Below are positions 23,490 to 37,400 of a stretch of 64,000 bases of DNA, piece by piece; position 1 is the first letter of the stretch; every line of letters starts with the position of its first letter. The DNA comes from Mimachlamys varia (lineage: Eukaryota; Mollusca; Bivalvia; Pectinida; Pectinidae). The notes under the pieces were generated by a model, which worked only from the letters and a program-made list of their open reading frames with translations, ran no database searches and had not been told where the DNA came from. The stretch covers positions 33,913,001 through 33,977,000 of the forward strand of contig OX392538.1 of the NCBI GenBank assembly GCA_947623455.1, in the 5' to 3' direction. Position numbers and translations under genes: made by a program.

Positions 23490-24879
23490 CGTTTCAAATT
23501 GTTATTCCGGTATGGAGTCTACATCATTAATGCTATTTTATTGGTTCGTGTATGATTGTATGATTAATTTTCCATTGATTGTATGCAGAATGCAGCTTTT
23601 TTGATTGGTTGAGATTTTCTTTCATACCTCTATGAAAAAAAATATCCGAAAATGGCGCGAAAAATGTGACGTCACAATCCGGCAATTGACGATGCATATT
23701 GATTTGGAAAAAATAATCCGCTGTTAGATCAGTCAAATTGTACATAATCATGTTTCAAATTTTAAAATCAGTTTCAAAAATTAATTTTAAGAGTTGATGT
23801 CTTTTATTTTTTAGTTTCATAGGGTTATGAAAAAAAATTTGCTTGCAAACTTTTGTAAGAATCAGTTTGCAAACAAAAAAATTTTCATACCCCAATGAAG
23901 CAATTGTCATCAATGCTTAAATGATTTAGATAATATTCGAATTGATCTATCAAATAGGAACTGTTACTAGAGGAAATTAAACGTTTTCAAGTGAAATGCT
24001 GAAAGTGAGTTAGATGTTCATTTCAGAGTTAAGAATTTAATTTGGTAAACTATTAGAATTATTCATCACAATATGACAGTTAATAATTGATTCGGATGAA
24101 AATTCTGACGAAACAGTATATGTCCGATATCTGGTTTTGTGTTAAATCAATTAAGTCACATTCTAAGGTGATGCTAACACCTAAAGTAGGTTTGTTTAAA
24201 CTATCAAAAATTCCGATGAAGTCGTCTTTGCTTTTGACCAATCATACTGATCGTAAAAATAGGTAAAACGCATTTTGCACAAGTTCTTGCAATTTATGAA
24301 GCCTGTTCTGTCAGCAATTCACGTCACCTACAAGTGATTTGGTGGATATTCATTTTGGATCTTAAGTGTGACGTAACACACACATATGCTAAGATATTGT
24401 TTATTAAATGTTAAGATAATGAATGAATTGATATGCGGAAAATAATTTATTGTTCGGTGCAGAATTTTGTTTTATTTGTGTTTACTCTGTCCTTGTACAT
24501 TTTGTTTGTATTTTTCTTTGCACTTAGGAACCACAGAACCAAAAACTACTCAAGTGGTCATTATAATGCTCAGCTGTTTTTTTTTTTTGTTGTTGTAATT
24601 ATTTTGTGACATTCTTGGTTATGTATCATTTTATCATACATTTATTTAAAAGTATTACAATGTTTCATGTCCATGAACTTGACAAGTTGGGACAAGAGGT
24701 GCTAGGAAAATATCATCTACATTAATAAATACAGAAAAATATATTTCTCAAATTCTGTGTCTTGTGTTATTTTTTTCTCACCAGGCTTAAAGTATCTGTT
24801 TATCTCGGCATTTGTCTATACAATATACATGTCATTTATGTGACCATTGTAATTTTTATTATCAAATCGCCATGCGTCT

Positions 24880-25870
24880 GTGGTCAATGGTCCGTCCGTC
24901 TTTAAATAATTCTTGTTATCGCTATTTCTGGAGAAGTACTGGATGGATCATTCTCAAATTTCAGTTGTAGGTAACTTCTCCCGGTCCCTATTTTTGCATA
25001 GTCCATTTTCGGACAAATAGGATAAACAATATGACCGACAGGCGGCCAACTTGGATTTGTGAGTAATAGTTTGCTATCCCTTTTTCTTGAGAAATACAGG
25101 ATGGATCATTCTCAAATTTCATATGTGTATTGCCCTTGGTCCATAATTGTACATTGTGCTGTATTGATTTTGGGACTTATCGATAAAACAATATGGCTGA
25201 TAGATGGCCATCTTTGATTTGTGAGTAATTGTTTGTTTTCACAATTTCTTGAGAAGTACTTTATGGATCATTCTCAAATTTCATATGTAGGTTCCCCTTG
25301 ATGCCAAGTTTTGCATATTCTAGTTTCGGACAAATCCAATAACAGGATGGCCAACTTGGATTTGTGAGTATTCTGGATAGATCATTCTCAAATTTCATAT
25401 GAGTGTTCCACTTGGTCCATTGTTATGCTGTATTGATTTTGGGACTAATCGGGAAAAAAAACTGACAAACAGCCATCTTGGATTTTAACGATGAGAACTT
25501 GTTATCGTTATATCTTGTGAAGTATTGGATGGATCTTTTCCAAATTTCATTTGCAGATTCCCCTTTGTCCGTAGTTTTGCTGTTATCATTTTTGGACTGA
25601 TCGGAATAATAAAATGGCTGACAGAGAGTTATCTCGGATTTTGACAATGAAAATCATTATATCTTGAGAAGTATTGAATTGAACTTTCCCAAATTTCATA
25701 TGCAGGTTCCCCTTGGTCATTAGTTGTACTGTATTGACTTTGAGACTGATTGGAAAAACAAAACGGCTAAGAGACAGCCATCTTGGATTTTGAAAATGAA
25801 AATTTGTTATCATTATATCTTGGGAAGTATTGGATGGATCTTTCCCGAATTCCATTAGCAGGTTGCCCTT
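24880..25870 (+). repeat. Degenerate ~115-160-bp tandem repeat, seven units
   Basis: Blocks CTCAAATTTCATATGTAGGT, TTGGATTTGTGAGTAAT and GAGAAGTACTGGATGGATCA recur from 24955 to 25846. Short frames across it are shadows of the repeat. Confidence 0.8.
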
Positions 25871-28459
25871 GTTAATATATACAAGATGGATTGCTCTTAA
25901 AGTTTTGGATTTTGGAACCTATCAGAAAAACAAAACTCCTGATTAGGCAGCTTATTTCAACTGTTAGTAAATTTCACTAGAAATTTCAAAGTTCATAGCA
26001 CTAGGATAAAATACATAAATGAAAGTAAAAGTTAGAGTTCAGATTAAATACATAAATGAAAGTTAAACTAAGCAGGGAAAAGATCCATCTTTCTAAGAAC
26101 GAATGGAAATCATCGATGGTGGGCGCCAAGATCCCTCTGGGATCTCTTGTTTTATGTGTCAAAACAAATTTCAGGTATTGGCTGTTGGTCAGTGTGTTCT
26201 CTCGACTTTTCTCCACCACTGAAACCTGACACATCCTTAAATATAATCGTCCCCAATATTCAACATGCACAAGTTCAGCCCTTTCATGTGAAGTTTAATA
26301 AAGATCTTAAATGTACTTTATACCGCAATTGTATATTAATAATGTTGACTTTGAGCCAGAGAATTATCGTTCCCTTTGTGGCAACATTATAATAGTGGTT
26401 TATGACTAGTAATTACAAGTATCACAGGCAAGACCAGTGCAAAATCTTTGTAACTTTATAAAAAAAATCTTGTTTGTTTTCCAAAGTTCACGTTCAGGCG
26501 AAAACATGCTCAATCGTAAGGGCTACATCTTTTAAATCAGAAGAAAATACATGGATCATGTGACGTAAGATATCAATTGTGTACATGCATCTTGTGTTGT
26601 GTATATCGATGTAAACCAGTAAAATACTGTATCTGTATTGGAAACCCAGAATTCCAGAAAACAATTTAATCTAAAACTTGCGTAATTGTCGTTGATTCAA
26701 CGTCAGATTTTAACAGTGTTTACCATAAACACACTCCAAGACTTTGTTGGTTTTATCAATCCAAATTTTTAATCATAGTACGACAAAATAATGTTATGTA
26801 AGTTCACTTAATAATTTTACGTGAAAATAGGAACAATTCAAGTTGATCGTTCTATCGAATTGCTTCAAAGTTTAATCTTCATATTGATATTCATATATTG
26901 TTTTTACGTAAAACAGTTATTAGTGGCATAAAAAACAAAACTGAACAATGTTTACCTTGTAAATGAATGCATTTTATGCAAGTGCTTGTCATGTATAATT
27001 CATTATCGTATGGTATAAATACAAAGGCGATAGACACAAACTTTATGCAACAAACGTGTGTAATTCTTGATTATCAATATGTCATGTTTCTAATACATTG
27101 TCTCATGTCTTTCACAGGATTTTGGAATCAAAAACTCTATACTTAACTTAGTTCATGACAATATCACATAGAACACTCATTGCTGGTGGATTTATTAATC
27201 TTTTTACACATACTCTACGTATATATATACACACGGAATTTTTCGCTTGGTGAGCCTCCAAACTGATCGCGGTGAGTACAGTACTCTGTATCTATGATAC
27301 TATTAGACATTGTAGAGTTTGGGTTATGTTGAATACATACGCGTGTTTGATTCGTCGAAATTTTATAAAAAAGCGAAATTCTATCCCGCGAACAATTCCA
27401 CTTTAACATTATTTGGTCACCATAAGACATGTTTAGGCATTCAAAACACGCACCCATATCGCAAACACCGAGAGACTGTCCTTTAATGATCCTGGCTGTA
27501 TAGGACGTAAGAATACACTTTATAATTAAAGCAAACCAAATTTATTACAGGTAGTCTCTTGGAAATAATATCATGTCACAAATGATCGAATATTGATCAT
27601 ATATGTTTATATAATACAAATATAACTGACTTAATAGATGATGATATTTCGAGACAAGGTTCAAATTATTTTGAAGTAAAAAAAAGATATTTTATAGCTT
27701 CACAATTCATAGATTTTGCGTAGCTGCTGTCGAAAGCAACCCAACTTTATTTTTCGTTCCGATGAAGTGTAAATATAGATGATTAAAGAATGAGGAGGAA
27801 GAGATGCCGAACAGTCGATTTTTTCCTCGCAATTTAGTGATGTATTTTCATTTTGTAATACGATTTACATAATGTGTACTTTCGGTTTTCATGAAAAAGA
27901 ATTATTTTTTTTTATACATTTATCTTGGATTAGTTTTTAGACTCACGAGAATATGCTGTTGATGTATGTTCGTACAACATTTTTTCTTCTTATGATAGAT
28001 AAAATGACACTAGCTAGCTAAGGCAAATTTGTTATATCTTTTTCTCACTAACTACTAAAATAAAGAAGATCATGCAAATATTCGTCAATTCACAGCTAAG
28101 AAATCACAATTCGCCTTCTTCTTTGAAGACACGATGAGCTGCATACTTTTAGATAACAGCATACTATAAGACTAATAACAAGAATATAGTATGTAGGCAA
28201 TATCATACTATCAAGCAAGAGTATATTGTAGGTAAGAGCACTGGAAATCAAACGAACTGTAAAAAGTTCAATAGTATGCTACTTAAATCAAGGTGGTTTT
28301 GTTATTATCACAGTCTGCTTTTGATTTGAGTGTTAATGGCGAGTTAGTTTTCTTCAGGAAATACTTCCACTGAGTTGAGTATAACCTTGAACAAAATTTA
28401 CGTAGAGATCACATGAAAACTTTTCCATTGCTGCACGTTGAAAGAGGAAATGTTTTTTT
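25871..28459. other. Downstream of NRAMP; includes its probable 3' UTR
   Basis: The NRAMP stop is at 28462-28460. On the minus strand an AATAAA lies near 27750, a possible but distant poly(A) signal. CAGTG motifs near 28235 and 28370 (minus) do not sit in an iron-responsive-element stem. SINE scraps lie at 26200 and 27430. Confidence 0.4.
27430..27512 (+). mobile_element. SINE 3' fragment
   Basis: Shares CACCGAGAGACTGTCCTTTA and CTGGCTGTATAGGACGTAA with the SINE tails elsewhere. The 5' part is eroded. Confidence 0.6.
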
Positions 28460-31400
28460 TTAGTCCACTCGTATTTCCGATTCCTCTTCTTCAAGAACCT
28501 CTATGCTAAAATCGTCCGAGTATTGAAGAAACTTTGGACACTAGAAATGCAAAACAAAATAGATTATTCATTAAATTGGCGGTATTGGTAGGATGCCATC
28601 TTGGCCCAGATGGTTATAGTGTAAGAATTCCACTTTTTTCCAGAATTTGAATTTTAAATTAAATTGGCGGTATTGGTAGGATGCCTTCTTGGCCTAGATG
28701 GTTATAGGGTAAGAATTCCACTTTTTTCTAGAATTCGAATTTTCACTTGACCCTTTCACCTCTATGCAAACTAAGAAGAATATGCCGCGCAATAATTTGA
28801 AGGGGTGAAAGGTTCATTTGTTCACAAACTTTTAATATTTATTATACAATTATAGACTTGGTTAATATGCTGTGATATTGACCAGAAGAAAACAAATCGA
28901 CTGGTCAATATCACAGCATAGTAAACAGTCCATAACTGCTTTATTATATAAGATGACGTAAAAGAGATATGCCGCGCCATTTAAATTTAGTAATAGACGT
29001 ACAGTATGCCGAAAAAAATAATTAAACTGCATCATACAGCTGTTTCGTCCTCCCAGGACTCTTCAGTGATGCTAAGTAAAGATTAAAGATGACAAACGTG
29101 AATTTCAAACTCAACTTGTCGTGCGTCTCTACATGTACAGAAGGAATCCCAGATGCTAGGGTTGTTCTTGAATCTATTTTTAGAGGCGCAATTATTAACC
29201 GATTTTTTGTTTTTAACTTGTTTTTCAGTCAATTTTTAACAAAAATCACGTATAAGCGATTCATCCATTGACAGCAGTCACGAAAACACATTATATATTT
29301 ATCTATATTATTAAAGGCCCAATATACGTAACTTCAGGGAAATTTTCGTGATTTAAAAAAATTCTGAAAAAAAAATCCAGTTGATAATCATGCAAAAATA
29401 AGCTTAAAACGAAGTAAACCTGAGCGGTAACTAACAACAAACTTTTGACAGAAAAATCCAAAGAATTGAAAATAATTTAGGTGGGGCCCACTTCAACAAC
29501 AAACCGAAGGAAGAAGACGGTTCGAAATGGACGCGTTTTTACAAATAGCGTGTTTCCACTGCTGCTATACCAGTAACCGCGAAAGAATTCACCTTGAATA
29601 TTGCTGATATCAGTTAATATTAACTAAATCTATAAATATAATAAGTTTATTAGGCTTGATTTTTGCTTCAAGTTTTGCCGAAAGTTACGTATATTGGGCC
29701 TTTAATACTATAAATAATATCAGAGATTATAAAATTTACTCAGGACTAACGAGCAAACCATAACCAAGAAGAGATATAAATGATAATTAATAAGCCTTAC
29801 CGGTACTTTAAGTAGCCATTGCCATCCCATTCCAATTAAACAATACCACGTCTGAAAGAACAATTCAAATAAAGGTAAAACAAACAGTTACATATATTGA
29901 CTTTTACGCGGTAAATTAGCTTATTTATTTACAAATAAAGTTGTTGTTTACTTCTCCCATTACATGAACATAATAAATATCAAATGCGCAATGAAAAGAC
30001 TAGAAAGACAAGAGGAATCGAGAAGATATAAAAAAAAAAAAAGTAACATATTTTCCCTGACAAAAACCGGAAGAGAACCCGAATATCCAGGAAAGGATAG
30101 TGGACTATGAACAAACTATTCTTTGAAATTATTTTATCGTTAAAAGAGAAAAATGATTAGACAATTTCCTGTGTTGAAAAATTGGATATGTTCATAAATA
30201 GAGAATACCGAAGCATCATCAAAACCATGATCCGAACTCAAAATTGATTAGTCTAGGAGCAAAATACGAAAAAAGGAAATATCCACATGGATACCCTGTA
30301 ATAGTGCAAGGGGATAAGACCAGGTGTTTCGCAAGAGTAAGCGTCTTCTGAGCGAAATGTGAGATGCATGGGGTAAGGGTACTCCGTATGACAGGAAAGG
30401 ATGACTACAACATTGAGATAGATAGCATATTTATTATTTTTCAGATTGGACGATTACTACATGTAGATAGTCTACAAACTGCACATACTGATGCAGAAGA
30501 TGACTGTCATATGTAAATTAAAATGAGATGATGATCGCAATGCATCTTCACTAGCCAAGGGTTTTGATTCGCACACTCTTCTTCATCATTGGCATATATA
30601 TAGACTACATATCGTAAATTCGGTTGGCGCGCACCGCGGGATTTACGAAATGTGGTCTGTATCTGCAACGGGTGAAGGCAAGTGGGGATAAATATAGTAA
30701 CCCTTGGCTAGCGAAGATGGATCGGAATTATGAGATTGAAGGATGCGAATTTACACAGTAGGCTGTAGATAAAAAAAATCAGAGAATACCAAAGCGTCAA
30801 CAAAACCATAATCCGAACTCAAAATCGGTTAAACTAGGGGCAAAATAGGAACAAAGGAAAGATTTACACGGAGACTCTCGTAAAAGCACAAGAGAATAAG
30901 ACCAGGTGTTCCGGAAGAGTAAGCGTCTTCTGCTTCATCGACGACACCCGCCATGTAAATCTTGGTCACATCCATGCAAGCATTAGTCCTCAAAATGAGA
31001 ACCGAGTATAATTGTCAATCACAACAAGTAAACACCCTAATAAGCAAACCCCAAAACGTCCATCTTCATATCACAAAAAGATACAGAATATTTCTCGATA
31101 AGATCACGATGGCGACCATAAAACTTGCCCATAGTCTTCATCAGCCTGTATCTCTCGAATTCTTGTGCCGTAAGTTTGTTCTTCAGCAGTTGACATTTAT
31201 CACGAAAATAGTAATTGAAGTGGATAGGGACCGCGCTGAGAGGACATAAGAGCAGACAATAAATATTGAAGGGTGCCGACTTACCAGATAGGCTGTAAAA
31301 AGTACATAAAATGTAAGGATGATCGCTACAAGGAGGTACATAGCCCAATGGTGCGGCAGGACCGGAATGTATACAGCCACGAAGTATAAGTTGATAACTA

Positions 31401-34400
31401 TCACAACGATGGATAATATAGTCGTCAAAATCTTTGTAAATCTAAAACGGAACAATTAAAAAATAACATATTACAAATCATGTAATTGATTACAGGGTGC
31501 GTACTATCTCAGTGTAGCACTGGTCCCCTGTCAATAATTGTCTGAGTCTTAATCAGCAAATGTATACCAATAGAAAGTGTCTTTCATTATATTTTTATCA
31601 AGATTGATTATTTATTTATTAATAAGAACTTTTATTTTGATTTGATATCACTTGCACATAATCACCATTCCATTTTTTAAGAATTAGTTGAGGAGACCTG
31701 CAAGTGAAATCTATTGTCTTGGTCATTAAATAAAATTATCTTAGAATGTTAAACCGTCTACTCTTTCCATCTTGTTTTTAAGTTTTCCTTACTTCACACA
31801 GTCATGAGTACATTCATGCTTAAAACCAATTCGCGTCAATAGTATTTTACTTTATTGTACAGCTCATGGTCAAATGATTCTTTATTACCTTTGATAATGA
31901 TTTCATTTTATTTATATACGTAATAATTTACTCTAGGCAAACTATTGCAAAATGGAATTACATATATTATGTATTGAACAAAATGTCTTACATTCCATTT
32001 TTAAAGTCTCCCATGAGTTTCTCAGAGTTGGTGAAAGTGAGAATCGGGATTAGGGCAAACGGCAGTTGTAGGCTCATAAGAACATTAAGAAGATCATTCA
32101 TGTCTGTCAGGTCCCCTATTCCTTTATATATGGCGATAAACACTGTCGGGAGGATGGCAATGGACCGCGTGAAGAGGACTCTCTGCCATCTCTTCCATTG
32201 TAAGTTCAAGAATCCCTGATGATTAAAGAAAATTTATAATTAAGGTTTGGTTGTCATAGTTGTGACATTCATTGGTGTGTAACAAACATTGGCGCACTTT
32301 GAATAAGAACATTATAATTAGGATTGGTTGTCATAGTTTTGACATTCATTGGTGTGTAACAAACATTGGCGCACCTTGAATAAGAAAATATATAATTAAG
32401 GTTTGGTTGTCATAGTTGTGATATTCATTGGTGTGTAACAAACATTAGCGCACCTTGAATAAGAAAATGTATAATTAAGGTTTGGTTGACATAGTTGTGA
32501 CATTCATTGGTGTGTAACAAACATTGGCGCACCATGAATAAGAAAATGTATAATTAGGATTGGTTGTCATAGTTTTGACATTCACTGGTGTGTAACAAAC
32601 ATTAGCGCACCTTGAATATATAGGTGCGCCAATGTATGTTACACGCCAATGAATGTTAAAAATATGACAACCTATACTTATATTTACAGCTTTTTTCCAA
32701 CGCACAGTTGATGCAGCTATATACACATAGTATTATTCTAGTATGGTGCAGCACATGTGTGTGTTACGTCATCTTCAAAGCATGTTTCAACGTCAGGGTT
32801 AATCCAGACAGAGAACATCCACCGGTTGACAGTGGAATAGTGCAGTCTCAAACATTACAATTATGATGGCATAAGTATGATGACGTCACAATGTCCCGAT
32901 GTATGTTATTGGAAAATAACATACATTGGGCAAAGTAGCTTCATCTAGTCTCTGTGCAGTGGAAATGTAAATGTAAATAGATATGTCATTTTGTTCGTAC
33001 ACTGATAATAATGTACATTTGTATCATCATAATTTAAAATGCAATAAATAACATGAAGTATTATTTTTTGATACCCAGTATATATATATATCTGATATAT
33101 TATAAAATATGATATACATAATACAGCAAGTTAATAATTTGCATAAAGAACATAATCAATAAAAAATTAAATATTTTGCTGGATTCAATTAAATCTTCCG
33201 TTCAATTCTTCAATGAAATTTAAATGTATATTAATAATTCAAATTTACATTTTCAGCAACATTTCGAAAATAAAACTGTAGGTACTTTGAACAATCATTG
33301 ATTTAGGTGACTGTTGTGACTATTGAGAAACTAAATTCAGTAAATACTTACCTCCATCGCAAACTGTCCTGAATATGTCCCCGTCATTGTTGAACTCTGA
33401 CCGGCTGCCAGAATACCAACCGCCCAGATATACATGGCAGCTATGCCATACTTACAACCAAGATATATTCCCTGTGGATATTTAATTTGGTAAAAATAAA
33501 CCGTATAAAACACCTTCTACAATGTCCATAAATTATTTAACTGATTTATTTCGACTGCTGTTTTGTACAGAGAGTTTGGATGTTGACTTTTGATAATCAA
33601 TTTCCAAAGAGTTTGTTTTCCTTCCGCCATTGTACTTTTTCACTTCCCACTGTATTTTATTCTATATCCGAACTTTTTGGTAAATATGTTTAGTATACTT
33701 AGATATATGATCGTTGAAGTACTAGCGACAGTACGGAAAAATAAATTTTAAATTTTCAATGTCATCTGTCCCTTTAATTATACGTAAAATATGAAACAAA
33801 GTTATCAATATAATGATAAATATTGCTGATGTTAAAGGCCCAATATACGTAACTTCAGGGAAATTTTCGTGATTCTGAAAAAATTCTGACAAAAATCCAG
33901 TTGATAACCATGCAAAAATAAGCCTAAAACGAACTAAACCTTAACGGTAAATAACAAGAAACTCTTGACAAAAAAATCCAAAGAATTGATAATCATTCAG
34001 GTGGGGCCCACTTCAACAACAAACCGAAGTGAGAAGACGGTTCGAAATGGACGAGTGTTTACAAATAGCGTGTTTCAAATGCTGCTGTACCGGTAACAGC
34101 GAAATAATTCATCTTGAATATTGCTGATATCAGTTAATCTTAACTAAATCTATAAACATAATAAGTTATTAGGCTTGATTTTCGCTTCAATTTTGTCGAA
34201 AGTTACGTATATGGGCCTTTAAGTATATTTAGGTTATATGTTTAAATGTTATCATCACGTTATATCAAAGTGAGAACACGTGCCTCTTCCCTTTGGATAA
34301 ATGTTTGAATGAATGAGTGCATGAATACCTTTTTACAAAAATGTCGACTCAAAGACTTTAATTCTTTACAAGTATTCAGAAAATTCTAATATAAATGTGT

Positions 34401-37400
34401 AAGTATTATTTCTTTTCAGCTTAGACAAATCATTAAAGATAAATAAAAACCATTTAACAGTTAATTATTTGCAAATAATAAGACACATGCACATATACAT
34501 AATTGCAATTGTAGCATCATCGTCACATGGCAAAAGTCAGAACTGTCAACATCAATTAATTTCTAAACTCATAAAGATGATGTCTACACGAATATAAGGA
34601 TTTAAAGCTCCACGAAGAAATTGCACTTATACTTACCCCTCTATATATGTCAACATTGGCAACCACGTCAGTATTCTGTGGGATAAATAAACACGTTATT
34701 TTCAACTGTTAGCAATTTTTAAAAAAAAACAAACAAACAAATTTGACACAATTTCAATGTGTCTTGTTTCAACATATTAGAGCTCTCATTATGTACGGCA
34801 ATGGACAAAGCACATTGCCACTTGTATGTAGGGCATACGTACATCGTGAACCATGCCATTAATCAAATGAGATAACAGTGGCTATATTTCTTTCTGCTTC
34901 CCTTGATACTGCCTCAATTATGACCTTGAGGAGCATTCGCTCATGTGAGAAAAAATATGTGTTCTGTCCCCTGGCGGAGACAAACTGAGGATTAGGGAAT
35001 TGGAAGCTGTGGTTTGCTCTCCTTTACGTCCTGAACTGTAACAATAACAACTGGATTACCCGCTCTCTGTATAATGAGGCCGGGAGGAATACTGCATGGC
35101 ATCACTGAAGAGTCCTAGGAGGACGAAACAGCTGTATGGTGCAGTTTAATTCATTTTTCGGCATATATTTGTCCTACCTTTTGGTCCCTAGCATCACTGA
35201 AGAGTCCTAGGAGGACGCAACAGCTGTATGGTGCAGTTTAATTCATTTTTCGGCATACTGTATCTATTACTAAATTTAAAAGGTGCAGTATGTGTGTGTT
35301 ACGTCATTTTTGCATGGTGTTTCAGGGAGGAAGTACTATGAAGTCGGCGTCAGTTCCGCGCTCTCACACAAAGTCAAGTACACCAACATACCATGTGTCT
35401 TCAACACACATCACACATACACTACATGCATGAAGACTCGCCCTTAAATGACCTTAGTAAGACATTACACTTAACCAAAGCACATTAATATTGGATTAAG
35501 TCATTGTTTTAATCTCTTAGGTACAGTGACTGAAGTCATTGCAAACATAGAAATATCAAGAAAATTACTTTCAAAAGATACAAAAGTGCTTTAAAAAACA
35601 GTTAATGATTTGTGACAGAATTTCAAGACACGAAAATGCTTCATATTTTCAATGATTTGTGATAGTATTTCATTGTCGAGATAAGAAAGAGACAATTACC
35701 AATTATAAAGAGTTCTATTATTTTGATATTTGAAGTTATATGAGACTGTTTCATGCCCAGTCTGTTAGGACAGAGAATTTTTTTTATTCTTGACAATAAT
35801 GACGCTATACTGTCTTGCCATTTCGTATCACCTTTGATCCACTTTCTGTTATTTGGTTTATCGTACAAGCCATCGAAATGAGAGTTTTACAGAATGCATA
35901 ATGAAGGGAAAAGCCATACGAGAGTAAAAACTTAACTTTGTAATTGGCAATTGTTTTAAAGACTTAATCTCCAGTGATACCACTTACATTAAACAAGTCT
36001 GCGTATGGACTGCTAGCGTTGGTGCATATGTGATACTGTGAAAAGAAACACATACAATTTATAAACAAACAGATTATAACAAAAGTTGTCAAAATTATAC
36101 TCACGATAACAAATTATACTGACGGTAGACATTATACTGACGATATAAAATTATACTGACGATATAAAATTATAATGACGGTACACATTATACTGACGAT
36201 ATCAAAATATACTGACGATATAAAATTATAATGACGGTACACATTATACAAACGATATCAAATTATACTGACGATATCATCAAGATTATACTGACGATAT
36301 CACATTATGCTGACGATATCAAATTATAGTAACGATATCCAATTATACTGACGATATCAAATTACACTTACGATACAAATTATACTAACGATATCAAATT
36401 ATATTGGTAATATCAAATTATACTGACGATATCAAATTATACAAACGATATCAAATTATACTGACGATATCAAATTATACTGACGATATCAAATTATACT
36501 GACGATATCGATTATACAAACGATATCAAATTATATTGGTAATATCAAATTATACTGACGATATCTTGTGACGATCTCCCGTAGAACCCCTCGGCAAATA
36601 CGGCGGTGACGAAGACATTAATTAGGAAGGACACAAATAACGCAATGGCTGCCTCAATGAAGAAATACATGTTGGCCTCGCTCACAGCTGCCTTCTGCTT
36701 CCGATTCACGTCTCGGGACTGTGGACATAAGTCATTATTAACAGAAGGAAGAATTTCTAAAGGTAAAATATACATTATTTACTTTTTATAGTTAATCAAT
36801 TTATTTCATTCAATTAAAGTATAGCTAATAATGTTTCCGTTGCATATTTTAGTATGTGTTATATGCTATTATTCAAAACAGCTTACCAGCGGCAATTCGG
36901 TTTTCTTTGATTAATATACGCGTTTTCATTACTCTCTTCGATAAAATCAATAAATAAGACTAGGAATAAGATAACATAGAATAGTGGAAAAATGAGCATT
37001 TTTTGACAAAAGTCTGTAAAGTTTACCTTATCAATTACTAAGTATAAAATTCTTAATCATCTCGGCAAAAAACTTCACTAACGTCTTTTACTTATTTAAA
37101 AAAAAAATCAAGAATAAAATTGATATTTCCGCAATATGAAATATTCCGAAATATCATTTACAGTTAAAGAACGTTTGAGAAACTGGGGCTTGGTCAATGT
37201 AATAGTGTTAAATTCAATATCGCACAATCATAATTATGTATGCATTATAGGATAAAAAAGAATATATATATATTTAAAAGGATTTGCTTTTCTTTACAAA
37301 ATAAAACATTTCGAATGTGATATATGACTTACTTTGACCAGGGCGGAGTGGAGGTATATGTTATGTGGCATTATGATAGCTCCGACTATCCCGATACCCT

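Noticed and set aside
25423..25855. Overlapping minus-strand open frames
   Set aside because: They recur with the period of a degenerate tandem repeat and contain no domain.
28361..28380. Iron-responsive element in the NRAMP 3' UTR
   Set aside because: The loop motif CAGTG is present, but the bulged C and flanking stem pairs are not.
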